The notes below the pieces were generated by a model, which was given only the letters and a program-made list of their open reading frames with translations, ran no database searches and was not told where the DNA came from. From Sorghum bicolor (Eukaryota; Streptophyta; Magnoliopsida; Poales; Poaceae): 64,000 nt of DNA. Below are positions 21,977-37,107 of this stretch, piece after piece; position 1 is the first letter of the stretch, and every line of letters begins with the position of its first letter. Position numbers and translations under genes: made by a program. The stretch spans positions 3,433,894-3,497,893 of the forward strand of contig NC_012873.2 in assembly GCF_000003195.3 (NCBI RefSeq), given 5' to 3'.

Positions 21977-24900
21977 ATGGAGGAGTATTCAGATAGGGGA
22001 TCAAAAGCAGAAATTGCATATCTCAGGAGGGGTTCCAGATTCTCTTCTAGAAATCAAAGTTCAGAAGAGAGGACTAATAATCACAGCAGCGACAAACCGG
22101 GAAGCAGCACTAGATTCAATCCTATGAAAGCAAGAATTGGCGATAATCAAGAAAGACCAAGATATGTGCGTGATTCATTTAAATCTTCAAGCTCAAAGGT
22201 GGCACCTGCAAGCTCTTCCAAATTTCCACTTAGCAAGTTTGAGGAAAGGCGAAGGCAACCTTTCTTGCCAGGGTTTGACAATGCTGGAAGTAGTAGAAGA
22301 AAGGTTGATGCCAAGCGGCTAGTGGGTAGTAAGAAAATTGCTGTAGACAATGAGAGTTCAGACACTCTGCAAGGTGAATCGGAAGGTTTTACTACCGAAC
22401 AAGTACCTTATCCAGAAGGCTCTCATTTTACTGGTCATTCAGGTGTTTCTTCATATACAGTCAAGTCCTTGGTCCAAACTGCTTCACTAAGTTCTAGGAC
22501 ACAGAGACAGAAACACAAAGAAGTGAATATGGGTACTCCAGGAGCATGTTCTTCGTCTCTGACTAATGGGTCTTCTATACCTGGAAATTCTACCATGGGT
22601 GTGAGGCCAGCTTATGGTCATGTTAGTGGAGGGCAGGTACGTGGTCTTAAAAACCTTGGTTGTACGTCAGTGCCTGATGCTCAGCCATCAGGTTGCCCAT
22701 CTGAGTCTGTTAGTAGTAGGAGGTTCGAGTTCATGAGAAAGAGGGCTTTTGACCAGGAAAACTCTTCCAGATCAAGGAGCTTAAGTTTAGGTCTTTCACC
22801 TCCTACAGATATTCACAATACTGGTCACAGAATCAGAATGAATGAACAATCACTTTCTCAACAAATACCACAAAGAAGCAGCAGAAACCATCAGGAACCA
22901 GCAGTTTCAGTTAGGACGAGACGGCCTTCTCCTCATGCCACTAGGATGAGTGTTCCTGATGAAAGAGCAGATGGTATGCTTTCTCTGCATGAGTCACCCA
23001 CAAGAAATGTACAGCCAGCTCAGGAACATCTTTCATTGGAAGAAGTCTCCACTGAGAGTTCAATAAGGCCATTCTTTGTGGAATTTGATAATAACATTTT
23101 CTCATCTAGTCGTCGCCGTTGCTCGAATACTCGAGCTGAAAGGGTAAGACCAAGCTCCCTTTTTGAAGAAAGACACCGAAAAATGTTCCATAGTCTTATG
23201 GGGGAGAGAGATAGTCATAGACACATAACCATGGAAGGAACTACAGAGGTTGTTTTCTAAAATGTTTCCTATAGTAGTTCCAGCTGTTCTGTTTTTGTTG
23301 TTAGATCTTATGTCATTATAATCCTGTTAATATGTTATGCTTATCTTATTTTTTGATAAATATCCTTAACTTTGACTAAGAAGGTGGTTTAAGTGTAACA
23401 TTTTGGAACGAAATAGGTTTATTTTCTGTAGGTTGTGGTAGCATTGGAGAGGATTGAACAACAAGCAGAGCTGACTTATGATGTTATTTCGTTTTTATTC
23501 TTTGCTCCACAAATCTTTCTTTTGCCTGAAATCTTGAATAAACTTTTTTGCAGCAATTGCTGGTGCTGGAGACTAATCTATTTTTTGGTGCTTTTGCCTC
23601 CTATGATCGGCATAGAGACATGCGGATGGATATTGATAATATGTCCTATGAGGTACTATCTTTTATCATGTCTTGTTCCGCCTGAATGCTGGAGGGGTTT
23701 TGTTAGAGGATGCTTTTCTTTCTGGAGGATTCTTCCTTATTCTGTGTTTGAAGCCCTTACTATGATTTGAGCACTAACTATGATCCTTTATGAAATACTC
23801 TTGGTTCATATTTATACTCACGCAAGAGGTGCTTGTATCTCCTTCTGAACAGGAATTATTGGCCCTGGAAGAGAGAATAGGCTCTGTAAGCACAGCTCTT
23901 TCGGAAGAGCAGTTCACGAAATGCCTCAGAAGAAGCATATATAGTCAAGTCGCTTCAGAAGTGAGCAAATCAACCGTTGATGACATGAAATGCAGCATAT
24001 GTCAGGTATGTGGTAACCTTACCTAGGGGGTCTACTATTTCTGTGGGTATAAAATATGCATATAAAGACTCAACATTGAGCACTTTCTCTTCATGTGAAA
24101 CTGGTTATTTTGGGCACTGAGTAAAAGGTTTTGAGTTTTGACCTTTTGTTTTGGATAGTCGGCACTGAGTAGTACAGGTTTTGTCTACCCTTCTCACAGA
24201 AGGACAGGCCCTTCTATACTGCTATTATCCCACTACCCAAAAGTCTAATTAAAATAAAAATGTACTGGGTTCCTGGCATTGTTTTTTTAATGTCTAAGTC
24301 TGCCTTTCTTGAAAGCAAATACAAGTGCAAAACAAGATTTTTTTTTCTCGATCAGGCAGGAGGGCTTTGGAATAACGGCCCCTTACAACCTGCTCATCTA
24401 AAATATGACTGAGACAAGGACGGGTTGCTGTACATCACGAGTCAAAAAAGCCTGAAACAGAAAAACAAAAGCGACCTCCAACCTGGACTAATCAAACTAG
24501 CCCTATAGCCTAACCTAACCCCAATCCTTGAAGGCTGAAGCTTTTCAGGCACCAGGGTCTCATCTCCTCCTCGAAGTAGTCCTATACCCAAACCCCTTTC
24601 TTTCGGCCTTACCAATCCTTCAACTTGCCTTTCTCCACCAATCTGCAAAGCTCAATTCATTGCGTCTTGGAGCCACTCTGTCCAGCCCAAGCTGAGCTTG
24701 CAAATTACACCAGAAATTGACGAGCAAACACACAATTGGAGAGGATATGTTGGGCAGGTTCCTCCTAATAACATGGCACACATGGCTGGAGTATGCTAGA
24801 CCTCCTTTTGCTAGTCGACTGGCTGACCAACATTTGTTCTTAATGGCAAGCCATACAATTGACGAGGATATGTTGAGCACATTATACCAGAAATCGATGA

Positions 24901-25513
24901 GCAAACACACAAGTGGAGAGGATACATTGGGGAGGTTCCTCCTAATCACATGTCGTACATTGCTGGAGTGCGCTAGGCCTCCTCTTGCTAGTCGATCGGC
25001 TGCCCAACATTTGTTCAGAATGACCAACCATAAAAATACTTTACATTCTGACAGCGCCCAGGATTTCCACAAGCCTTTCACAAGGTTCAAAGGCGACCGA
25101 ACCATGGAGGACTGTTTTCTAGAAGCCTCTATTACAGAGGCTATTTTTCTGCAATATCAGTGGTAGGCGTCAGACTACGCTTGAAGTTGTGGAGCTAATT
25201 CAGCACCCTTTCTTGCAAACGTTATTTATGCTTGATTTTGCACTGTGCTGCTTATTGCTTCATCACTGATATTTTTTAGGGCTTAACTTTTTTTCAGTCC
25301 TTTCATGTTCATAACCAAAGAAACTGGTGCAGAAATATTGGATTGAAACCTACAGCATCTGTGTCTATTTTCCAGGAAGAGTACATGGAGGGCGAAGAAG
25401 TTGGGAGGCTGCCGTGCGAGCACTGGTACCATGTGTGCTGCATTGGCCAGTGGCTTAGGCAGAAGAACTGGTGTCCAGTGTGCAAAGCGTCGGCAGTGCC
25501 TTCCAAGGGTTAA
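21977..25513 (+). CDS. RING-H2 E3 ubiquitin ligase, MBR1/MBR2-BIG BROTHER type
   Basis: Five coding exons join in frame: 21977-23248, 23432-23482, 23554-23652, 23853-24005 and 25376-25513, giving 570 residues. The start is the first ATG after the splice acceptor at 21917. Residues 1-430 are Ser/Arg-rich and low in complexity. Residues about 435-475 carry the conserved TYDQLLVLE and DIDNMSYEELLALEERIG helices that precede the RING in this family. The C-terminus holds a RING-H2 finger with CSIC, then C-x-H-x2-H-x2-C and finally CPVC, split by the last intron after CSICQ. By family knowledge such proteins ubiquitinate partners with an E2; Arabidopsis MBR1/2 act on MED25. The target here is unknown. 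The last intron (24006-25375) is enlarged by a LINE relic. All Cys and His zinc ligands are present, so the protein is likely active. Confidence 0.9.
24337..25165 (-). mobile_element. LINE relic with an internal 177-bp duplication, in the RING gene intron
   Basis: The minus strand encodes a decayed zf-RVT C-terminal region (CKVFLWLVILNKCW, ADRLARGGL) typical of plant LINE reverse transcriptases. The same segment appears twice in a row (from about 24722 and 24899), giving two successive KCW...RLA.GGLA...CHVIRRNLPN motifs. A T run at 24337 on the plus strand would be the poly(A) tail. Exact ends and target duplication were not resolved. Confidence 0.65.
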
Positions 25514-25977
25514 AACCGCCGAGGACGTTGGAAGGCTTGTAAACTGGCGTGTGTCCGAGAGATCCATGAACTGTTATGAACATATTATACATGTGAACTT
25601 GTGAAGAATAATAAGTAGCATGCATGGGCCGAGTTCACGGACAGTTTATGAGCATCAAACTTCTTGTTGGAACTGGAAAGCTATTCTGCTTTGCCTGTCT
25701 CCTTGTTCATCCGCCACCGCTTCTGGGTCGTCGACGGCGGCATTTCTGCTGCCGGCCGCGCCACTTGCGGGGCGGGGGTGGGAAGACGCACGATCGACAT
25801 GGGCGCTGACGCTGCCTGGAGAAAATAGGGGTTGCAGTTTTCATTTTCACCCACTTGATGATGCCGTTTTTTTTTGCCGTGGAATGCGTCCGTTTGTGCA
25901 CATCATGCATAATAATAGGGTCAACCCCCAAGCAATTTTTTTTTTTAAAGGCGACGTCGCATCTGGCCAGTGCACAT

Positions 25978-26190
25978 CATTGCTAATCCACGCACTCCGA
26001 CTTAGTCGGTCACTTTCATCCCTGCTAATCCACAAACCCCGACTCATCATTGCTAATCCATACGCACCCTAACTCAGTCGGGCGCTTTCATCCCTGCTAA
26101 TCCAGAAACCCCGATTGCCTCCTGTCGTTTTCATCCCTATTCCACACACCCCGACTGTTTAGGTCATTTTCATTCCTAATCCACTAGCAG
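25978..26190 (+). repeat. Imperfect tandem minisatellite downstream of the RING gene
   Basis: The phrase TGCTAATCCAC..ACCCCGACT...TTTCATCCC recurs about three to four times with drift, each copy about 55-65 bp. Some copies contain a short palindrome, CCGACTTAGTCGG. No gene or element end is attached to it. Confidence 0.55.
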
Positions 26191-26261
26191 TTATTCCCTC
26201 CGTTTCAAATTATAAATCATTCTTGGTTTTGTCTATGTACATTTGTTTTTTCTCTTAATGT

Positions 26262-27022
26262 TTCCCATGTGATTGTATATGCTGGCACCTGGCAGTGATT
26301 TTTTTTTTTTTGGAAACTAGCTTAGTAATAACTAGAATCTAGAATTGATGCATGGAGTTTGCTACATAGAAGTGCCCACTTATCGTCTATTACTAGTAGC
26401 CAGAGAAGTGAACATCTTGAATTGTTTTAGTTAGCTTATCAATCAAGGGGACTTGTGTCAAGATAGATTGAGGCCGAGAATTTTAATCTATATATTGCTA
26501 CAATTTGTTGAACGTCCTACTGCCAACTGTTCTGTGCCACATATGTTCCTTTTCTAGTTCAGTCTTGCAACAACAGATAGAATAATTGTACTTCCCTAAT
26601 ATGTTCCTTTTTGCATATACGCTTCGTCATCTGGCTGCAAATTGCACCACTTCCTCTTGGTCTGCAGATTGCTGTTGTAAATAGATTTTTATTGGCACCT
26701 TTCATAGAAAGACGTACACTAAAACCTTTTATAGAAATTAAGACGTACACTAATACCTGACAGTGTCGATTTCGAAAAAAAATTACCGATTTCGAAAAAA
26801 AAATACCTGACAGTGCCATTCGGGCTCTTTTCTAGCCAGGACATATACTGAATTCAGTGGCAGGCAGGCATGCATGTCGATGGGGAAAAAAAACTTATTC
26901 CTTTTTTTTGTTGTTGGTTGCAGCCGATTTCTGCAGTGCAGAGGACCATTTGCTCAGAGCAGGCATCCCCTTGTCGACCGCAGCAGTTGTTACTAAGATC
27001 CGGAGACTGACTGAATCTGAAG
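26262..27022 (+). pseudogene. Broken partial duplicate of ZEITLUPE intron 1 and exon 2
   Basis: From about 26262 the sequence follows the second half of the functional ZTL intron 1 (30670-31030), with many small changes. At 26920-27020 it matches the start of ZTL exon 2, from the TTGCAG acceptor through CAGTGCAGAGGACCATTTGCTCAGAG to CGGAGA. Frameshifts and stops follow at once (the VVTGIRR part is out of frame). Because intron sequence is included, this is a DNA-level duplication and not a retrocopy. There is no exon 1, F-box or Kelch sequence. The right-hand piece of the intron present at 31030-31800 is missing or replaced. Confidence 0.8.
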
Positions 27023-27413
27023 TCGCCTCCGCCAACGCGCAAGCCTGCAGTCTGCCTGAGACGGCTTGGTAATTTGGTATGGTGCTTAAACGCATCGATA
27101 CATGCATGCATGGAGCTAAGCAGTGAAGCGGAAAACCTGAATGACAGCATGAAACAAGCATTGCATCTGGGTGGGAGGACAGTACCTATTCTCTAATGAG
27201 TATAAGATGATCAGCAGTGATGAAAGCCTTTGTGGCAGGAAATTTTCTGAAAAGAAAAAGGACATCAGAAAGTACTTACTTGGGCCACAAATAACCAGGC
27301 CGCGCCAAAAGGGGTGTTCGCGGGCTGATTTGTTTGGAGACCCAAAAACCAAGTCGTGGTGTAATTTTCCTGGCATTTTCATGTGAAAGGTATATACTGT
27401 ATGGTACATGGTA

Positions 27414-27672
27414 CTTCCTCCATCCACAAAAGAATGTAATTTTTACATTTTGAGAAGTCAATTTTTTTTTAAACTTTAACTAAAATTATATGAAAATATA
27501 CTAATAACCACGAGCCAAAATAAGTATCATTAGATTAGTTATAGAATATATTTTCAAAATAAATTTATTTCGAGACATAAATGCTAATACTATTTACAAT
27601 AAACTTGGTCAAAGTTGGACTAGTTTAATTGGTATGTTTCCTATAGTTACATTCTTTTTTAAACAGAGGGAG
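27414..27672. mobile_element. Stowaway-like MITE with TA duplication
   Basis: The ends CTTCCTCCATCC and the inverse AGAGGGAG are flanked by TA at 27412-27413 and 27673-27674. It is AT-rich and non-coding, 259 bp long, matching Tc1/mariner-derived Stowaway elements of grasses. Confidence 0.7.
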
Positions 27673-27696
27673 TACATGGTCATATGGTATATTGTA

Positions 27697-27950
27697 CTCT
27701 CTCTGTTCACAAAAGAATACAATTCTCATATTTTGAAGAATCAAACATTTTAAACTTTGATCAAAGTTATATAAAAATACACAAATATTCATGATACAAA
27801 ATAAACATCATTATAGAGCAGTAATAAAATATATGTTTTAATAATTTATTTGGATTAAAAAAATGCTAATATTATTTTATATAAACTTAGTTAAACTTGA
27901 TCAGAACGGAACCCATAATTATATTCTTTTATGAACAGGGCCGGATTATA
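27697..27950. mobile_element. Second Stowaway-like MITE adjacent to the first
   Basis: It begins CTCTCTCTGTTCACAAAAGAATAC after TA at 27695-27696 and shares the internal layout of its neighbour. The right end (TTTATGAACAGGG) has decayed. Only 24 bp separate the two elements. Confidence 0.6.
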
Positions 27951-28286
27951 TTGTATGGTAAAAGGTGCAGAGCTTGGGCATGGCAAGCAACTAATTTTGG
28001 TCTTTGTTTCATTGGAGGCCCAATTTTAGCAGCCAAAAAGAATATTTGGTCAGGCAAGGCTTTCTCAAACAGTTTACTTTGCATTGCTAAAAAAACAGTT
28101 TGCTTTGCAAGTTGCAAGATCTGGGCGACCAAAAAAGCGGCCAAAATTTGGCTTTCACATGCTCATGCATGGCTGACGTGGCCACTGCTGCTTGGATGCA
28201 TTTAATAATTCAAAAATGTACCCCTACTATTCATAATCTTATTTACAAGTACTTCAAATGACTGTAGGAGTACAATGTCTCTTAAA

Positions 28287-28552
28287 CTAGAAGGATTCTC
28301 CGCGCGTTGCCGCGGATGTGAAGAAAAAATATAAATAGATTACGGTGTTAACACTAAGAATCGGGAGATGTATATGTATGGTGTTAGTAATATAGCAATA
28401 TATGTTAATAAATGATATGGTTTGCTAATATGAATAGCTTAAATGAAGACATAATGGCATGTGTTAGTTGGATGTGTTAGTGGATGCTGATGTGGACACT
28501 TTGCATGACAAGAGAAATAGTCAGTGAGATTTATCTTTATAAGAGATATAGA
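28287..28552 (-). mobile_element. Short non-autonomous Helitron-like element
   Basis: Read on the minus strand it starts TCTATATCTCTTATAAAG. It ends with a GC-rich hairpin, CCGCGGCAACGCGCGG, followed ten bases later by CTAG, and it sits between A and T. A TC start, a hairpin near the 3' end, a CTAG terminus and an A/T target without duplication are Helitron hallmarks. It is 266 bp with no coding capacity. Confidence 0.6.
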
Positions 28553-28906
28553 TTAAATCTGGTACCAGTTTTCTATTCCGTTTCAACAAAACAAACATAT
28601 TCGGTGTAACTAAATCTTCGATTCAAGATCCATGTTTGATATGTTCATCATTTAATTAAAACGTTAATGGTATATGAGACCCATATGTCATAGTAACCTA
28701 TACAGTAATTATTCAAGGTATCCAATTATTGGCAATGACTATAATCCAAAGATATAATTTTGGCTATATATGGCTTGATTTTGGCTGCAGCCAATTTTTG
28801 GCTATGGCTTGTGTGGAGCAACAACCAAACAAGCCAAAAGGAAAAAAAAAATAGTGTCAGACAAGGGTTTTCAGTAAAGAGTAGAACATGTGATAAAGAA
28901 ATTGTT

Positions 28907-29168
28907 GGAGGTCTAAATTATAAGTTATTTTAATAAATTTATTAAAGATTCAAAACATCTTAAGTTTGTCCAAAATAAAAAAATAAATTACAAAAATTTA
29001 TGACATCAAATAGATATATTATAAAAATATAATTAATAAAAAATATAATCATACTTATTTAAAATTATAAATATTTTTATTTTATTATTATATAAATTTA
29101 GTCGACTTTGAGATTTTTTTCTCTTTAAAAAAGGTTAGAATGATTTATAATTCGAGAAATAGAGGGAG
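28907..29168. mobile_element. Decayed Stowaway-like MITE near the ZTL promoter
   Basis: Left and right arms share AATTATAA...ATTT blocks in inverse order, and the right end reads ATAATTCGAGAAATAGAGGGAGCA. The left terminus is degraded and no TA duplication could be confirmed. It ends about 270 bp upstream of the ZTL TATA box. Confidence 0.45.
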
Positions 29169-29441
29169 CAAAATACTTTTCTTCAACCTTTTATATACAC
29201 GCACCCTCAGAATGACGATCGCAGCCGTCCACCCTCCCTGACCCGGAGATCCAACGGCGCAGATCGGCCACCCGGCGCTCCGTCTTCCCAAACGCCTCTC
29301 CTCTCCTCGCCGTCGTCGTCCACTCGTTCGTCGCTGCCTCCTCCACCACCACCTTCCTTCCAGTAGTCCAGTGCCGCCACCTTGCCCCCTCCCCCCCGAT
29401 TACCCCCCGCGGTTAACCTCGCCAATCCGGTCCCGCCGCGG

Positions 29442-29448
29442 TATAAAT
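29442..29448 (+). promoter_or_regulatory. TATA box of ZTL
   Basis: TATAAAT lies within a GC-rich promoter, 103 bases upstream of the start codon at 29545. A transcription start near 29470-29480 would give a leader of about 70 nt. Confidence 0.5.
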
Positions 29449-29508
29449 CCGGCCTTCTCGCCCCGCACCCTTCGTCGCACCCCGCTCCGACCACAACCCT
29501 AGCGGTAG

Positions 29509-33420
<3,912 letters not shown>

Positions 33421-33811
33421 GATGGGAAGGTCCCAGCAAGCTTTCCATCTTCCTTGAAGCAATGTCTCTGGAGAGAATCCAGCTGCCTGTTCATGTGACT
33501 GAGGCTGATTATTTTTTCAACAGTGGGGTACAAGAAAAGGGGTTGGTGAAGTGGACAACCAGACCTGATTACTTGTGCCATGCCTGGGAGTCGGCTGGTC
33601 TAGAAGTAGGAATAAGTTACCTCTGCTGTTGTTGTTTGTATGGTCTACCATGATGAAATAGCTGGCATCCATAAGCTAATCTCAGTTCTTATCATGTTTA
33701 CAAGGGGACTGGCATTGTGTAGCTGGAGCCCCTGATGCAACACGTACTCTGCCTTCTGGTGGCGCTGCCTTAGGTGACAAGTGATGCTGTGGTCTTCTGT
33801 TTTTTGATCCA

Positions 33812-33963
33812 TCAACTGCTGCTTTCTGGAGAAGCTGTAACACTGTTGTATTTAGTTATGCCTTTGCGCCACTTTGGCTTACTCAATTGCTGCTTTCTGG
33901 AGAAGCTGTAACACAAACACCAGTTGTATTTAATTTTGCTTTCGTATCACTTTGTGCTTACCC
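33812..33963 (+). repeat. Two-copy tandem repeat in the ZTL 3' flank
   Basis: The phrase TGCTGCTTTCTGGAGAAGC with its following GTATTTA.TT..GC.TT...CACTTTG occurs twice, from 33812 and from 33893. It lies about 390 bp past the ZTL stop and may be in the 3' UTR or just beyond. Confidence 0.65.
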
Positions 33964-34483
33964 CAGGTGATAGTGATACTTATAACATTTTCTTTTTAAT
34001 CTTATTATCAAAGGATGAATATTAAAAATTCCATCTTATCTGTACATTTATCGCACATTAATGACTTGATGATTGAGGCCTGGTGCTGAATGTCAACTGC
34101 AATTGGTCTCTTTCTCTTAGCTGGGATTAGGGCTTGGTGGCGGCAAATCAACTTGTGACTTGTGAGGATCTAGTGACGGCCATGTGATTATTCTCTCAAA
34201 AGTTTCTGTTATTTGATTTGATTTCTATCATCTTACTATGATTCAATGTATAAATAGTGTTATCGTGACCTGCGATTTTTGGTGGACCTGCAGCAGTGCC
34301 TAATCGGCTGCTTATATTATCGATAACTATAACCGGTCCATTCAGAGTTTTCCATTTTGCCATCTCTGACGCATCTCTCTGTTTTTTAATCAGAAAAAGA
34401 AAAAGGAACAGTGATGTGTAACAAAGACGACCATAGAAAGTATTGTTGGCTGATTTGTTGTTAGAGAAAAACACTGCTGAATG
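33964..34483. other. Intergenic DNA, nothing recognised
   Basis: AT-rich sequence downstream of ZTL with no convincing frame, RNA gene or element end. Confidence 0.45.
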
Positions 34484-34700
34484 ACTGACAGATTCGGCGG
34501 ATAAGCTTAAGCGAACAAGGCTAACATCAGCTCCTATCTTTGATGAATGCTATGAATTATGGAAGGATTTTGCAGAAGTCTCCATTGAGCACTGATTTTG
34601 CACAAATCTCAATTGAGCACTGTAATAGAGAAGTCAACAACGTTGTTCATGAATTAGCTCGGCAAGCGTTTGCGTGTCTAAAGAGTGTAACATTTTTTAG
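34484..34700 (+). mobile_element. Small retroelement RNase H-like fragment
   Basis: The frame at about 34540-34690 reads FAQISIEHCNREVNNVVHELARQAF. This resembles the C-terminal end of the RNase H-like domain of plant non-LTR retroelements (HCNREVN..AHELAR). It is short and isolated, and a repeated TTTTAGCTCGGCAAGCGTT follows. The direction is inferred from the frame. Confidence 0.4.
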
Positions 34701-34723
34701 CTCGGCAAGCGTTAGGTCGATGA

Positions 34724-34742
34724 CCCCCCCCCCCCCCCCCCC
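34724..34742. repeat. Poly(C) tract of 19
   Basis: Nineteen consecutive C bases, followed by TCTCTCT. See also 31169, 31443 and 35934. Confidence 0.85.
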
Positions 34743-34769
34743 TCTCTCTAACTGAGAAGGCTTTGTCAA

Positions 34770-36165
34770 AAAGACGACCTCAGATAAACAAAGATTCAGA
34801 GGCAATGAGCTGCCCATCCTGTCAAGCCAGGCATCTTCGAGCCACTCGGTGATTCAAAGTGAACTGGAATCAAGCAGACGCACCATGGAAGCAATCAGAG
34901 TCAACCGGAATCAAGCAGACACACCATGGAAGCCATCAGAGCAAAGGCAACGTGGGTTGTGGCAGTCTAGCACGAAAGGTCTCGATAAGCCCAGGCACAG
35001 ATCAGACAGTCCAGCACGAAATCTGCTTGCGAGGCAGATAATAGCAGCTCCTTTCAGTTTCAGCGCCTTCCAACACGGAAGGTCTTTCACAATTCCAGCA
35101 GCACAAGCATCCATATGAAATTCAAAATTCAAAAGTTGTATTACCGTATGGGACACTCCTGTGATCTCAGCATCTTCAAATTTCTGAAAGAGGGCGAGAA
35201 AATCAAGCATGGAAACGTCTTACGGGCGTTTGCTATAAAAGTTGGCTGTATTTCAGAGAAGCAATTTGAGATACAAGGATTTCCAAGACAGGAAACTGAT
35301 CTTCAGCATTGCTACAAGGTAGTAGGAAACTAAATATTTACACCAAAGAACCTAAAATGGTGAAACCTGCAGCGAATCAACAGTAAGAAAAAGTTTACTG
35401 CTATCTTATCTGTACATCAAGTTTGGGCTGCCCCAGTACCACCCACAGGGTAAAGTGATTTCTTCCTTTTCATTTTCAAGGCAAAAAAAGAAAAGGAAAT
35501 AGAAATGAACAGAGGTAGAACGGTTCTGATTTTTGTTGCATCTGACATCAGCACAGCTTTCCTTAGTTGATGATCCTAGGAATGCGGCGTCCAAATCTGG
35601 GATCCCTGAATTGATGAAACAGAATGCATATCAGCGAAGGGGTGAACTAATTCAATAAAAAGGGGACAATTTGTTATAGCTGTAAGGTATCGTGTTACGA
35701 GAATTTCAAATTGTAATAGCTGTAGGCTATACTGTTACGAGATTTTGAAGGCCATGCACAAGATTTGGTTGTCAAGAGCTGAAAACAAACTGCGCTGTTG
35801 ATTTATTGGTTATCCAGTACACCGCATGTTTCAACAGGGAGTCATCCGTAATAATAACGCTATAAAGTTTCAGCCAAATGATCCCAATAATCACTGAGGG
35901 AGGATTAAAACTTTGTATGGACTCTCTGAACAACCCCCCCCCCCCCCCCACCCACCCCCCCACCACCACCACAAAAAGAAACATATGGACAAGAATGTAG
36001 CCATGCAATAGTCATAAGAATTGGGCACAGCTTGAGACTGTGAAGGAAAAAAGTGTGCAAACAGAGAACATAAATAAAACAATCATTTCTCTTGATAGTT
36101 TTAAGTCTGCGTGTGCATGTCATTTTAACCATATGATCAACAGAAAGCAGGAAATAACACAGTAA
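34770..36165. other. Intergenic DNA upstream of the DUF1644 stop, with a poly(C) tract
   Basis: At 34855-34935 the word GGAATCAAGCAGACRCACCATGGAAGC is repeated in close succession. A C16 tract starts at 35934 and is followed by CCCACCC and CCACCACC. No coding region is recognised. The part next to 36166 should include the 3' UTR of the DUF1644 gene. Confidence 0.4.
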
Positions 36166-37107
36166 CTACACAGACCTGTAATGAGCAGCCATTCTCCTTG
36201 ACACAGCAGCCCTAGCCATGGCCCCTGTAACTATATATTCATCATCAATTTCATCAAATCTGATTTCTCTCATGTCAACAGATCTTGTGGGCACTTCAAG
36301 AGTAAAGCTTTCTTGACTAGATCTGTTGCTGCTCCTTGTTCCACTACTTCTCCTTTCCCTTGATCTTGTCCTTCTTCGACCTCCTCCTGAAGATCTACAG
36401 AATGCTTTGCAAAAAATACAGGATGTCCACCAGTTTGCTCTAACCCTGTGGTAAACTTCATAGTCATCTCCCGCTTCATCATCCCCATACTCGATGACAT
36501 AATCTCCAAGAACTACACTGTTTGGAACTTGTGCATGTATTGTGCTCAGGACATCTATTATGTCAGAAGACTGCTGCAAGTTCTCCCAATCGACCCGGCG
36601 AGCAGGATCAATTTCAGAAGGGCGTGAGTTTGGATGCTTTTGTTGGGTGTGATTCTGAAGCTCATGGAAGTTGCCAACATACGAGCAGCGACTCTCTTCA
36701 CAGCATCTTCTCTTCTGGTTAAGGTGCAAGCGAGCCTCATCAATAACAAACCACCCAATCACATCACCTCTACACAACGGACAAGCTGGGCGGTTATTCG
36801 CATTTGATGAAATGATATGAATGCTATTAAGGGGAGCCACAGTACGAGATGAGACTTTCAAATTGGCTGGCAGTCCATGAGCGCCTTTGAACCTCTCGAG
36901 ACAGTTTGAGCGAGTCTGGTCAGTGTCACATATGAAAGGTCTGCAGCCCTTCTCATATGAGGTGCACCTAAGCAGTACTGCATTGTGGGGGAAATCGAGA
37001 CAGATTGGGCAAGCAACATCCTCCATCCAACTTTGATCAATTTTTATGTCCAGATCAAAGGAGCTGGGCCTTATCGCCTTCTTCATTACCAAATTCCCCG
37101 AACCCAT
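36166..37107 (-). CDS. DUF1644 family protein (plant zinc-finger-like)
   Basis: A single-exon coding region of 313 residues starts at the ATG at 37107. The N-terminus carries the Cys-rich DUF1644 signature: ACPICLDFPHNAVLLRC, then RPFICDTD and CLERFKGAHG. A second Cys/His block follows (ACPLCRGDVIGWFVIDEAR with CSYVGNFHELQNHTQQKHP), and then DPARRVDW and VPNSVVLGDYVIEYG. The C-terminal third is Ser/Arg-rich (RRRTRSRERRSSGTRSS). The biochemical role of the family is not established. Rice members have been linked to abiotic stress and ABA responses, which is family-level knowledge only. The leader probably contains an intron running to a GC-rich exon at about 37952-38200, because the DNA between is AT-rich and the ATG follows a TTTCAG. 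No defects are seen. Confidence 0.88.
   Translation of the reverse strand: MGSGNLVMKKAIRPSSFDLDIKIDQSWMEDVACPICLDFPHNAVLLRCTSYEKGCRPFICDTDQTRSNCLERFKGAHGLPANLKVSSRTVAPLNSIHIISSNANNRPACPLCRGDVIGWFVIDEARLHLNQKRRCCEESRCSYVGNFHELQNHTQQKHPNSRPSEIDPARRVDWENLQQSSDIIDVLSTIHAQVPNSVVLGDYVIEYGDDEAGDDYEVYHRVRANWWTSCIFCKAFCRSSGGGRRRTRSRERRSSGTRSSNRSSQESFTLEVPTRSVDMREIRFDEIDDEYIVTGAMARAAVSRRMAAHYRSV

Noticed and set aside
25620..26072. A 150-codon frame after the RING gene stop
   Set aside because: It begins in the probable 3' UTR, has no family resemblance and runs into the minisatellite.
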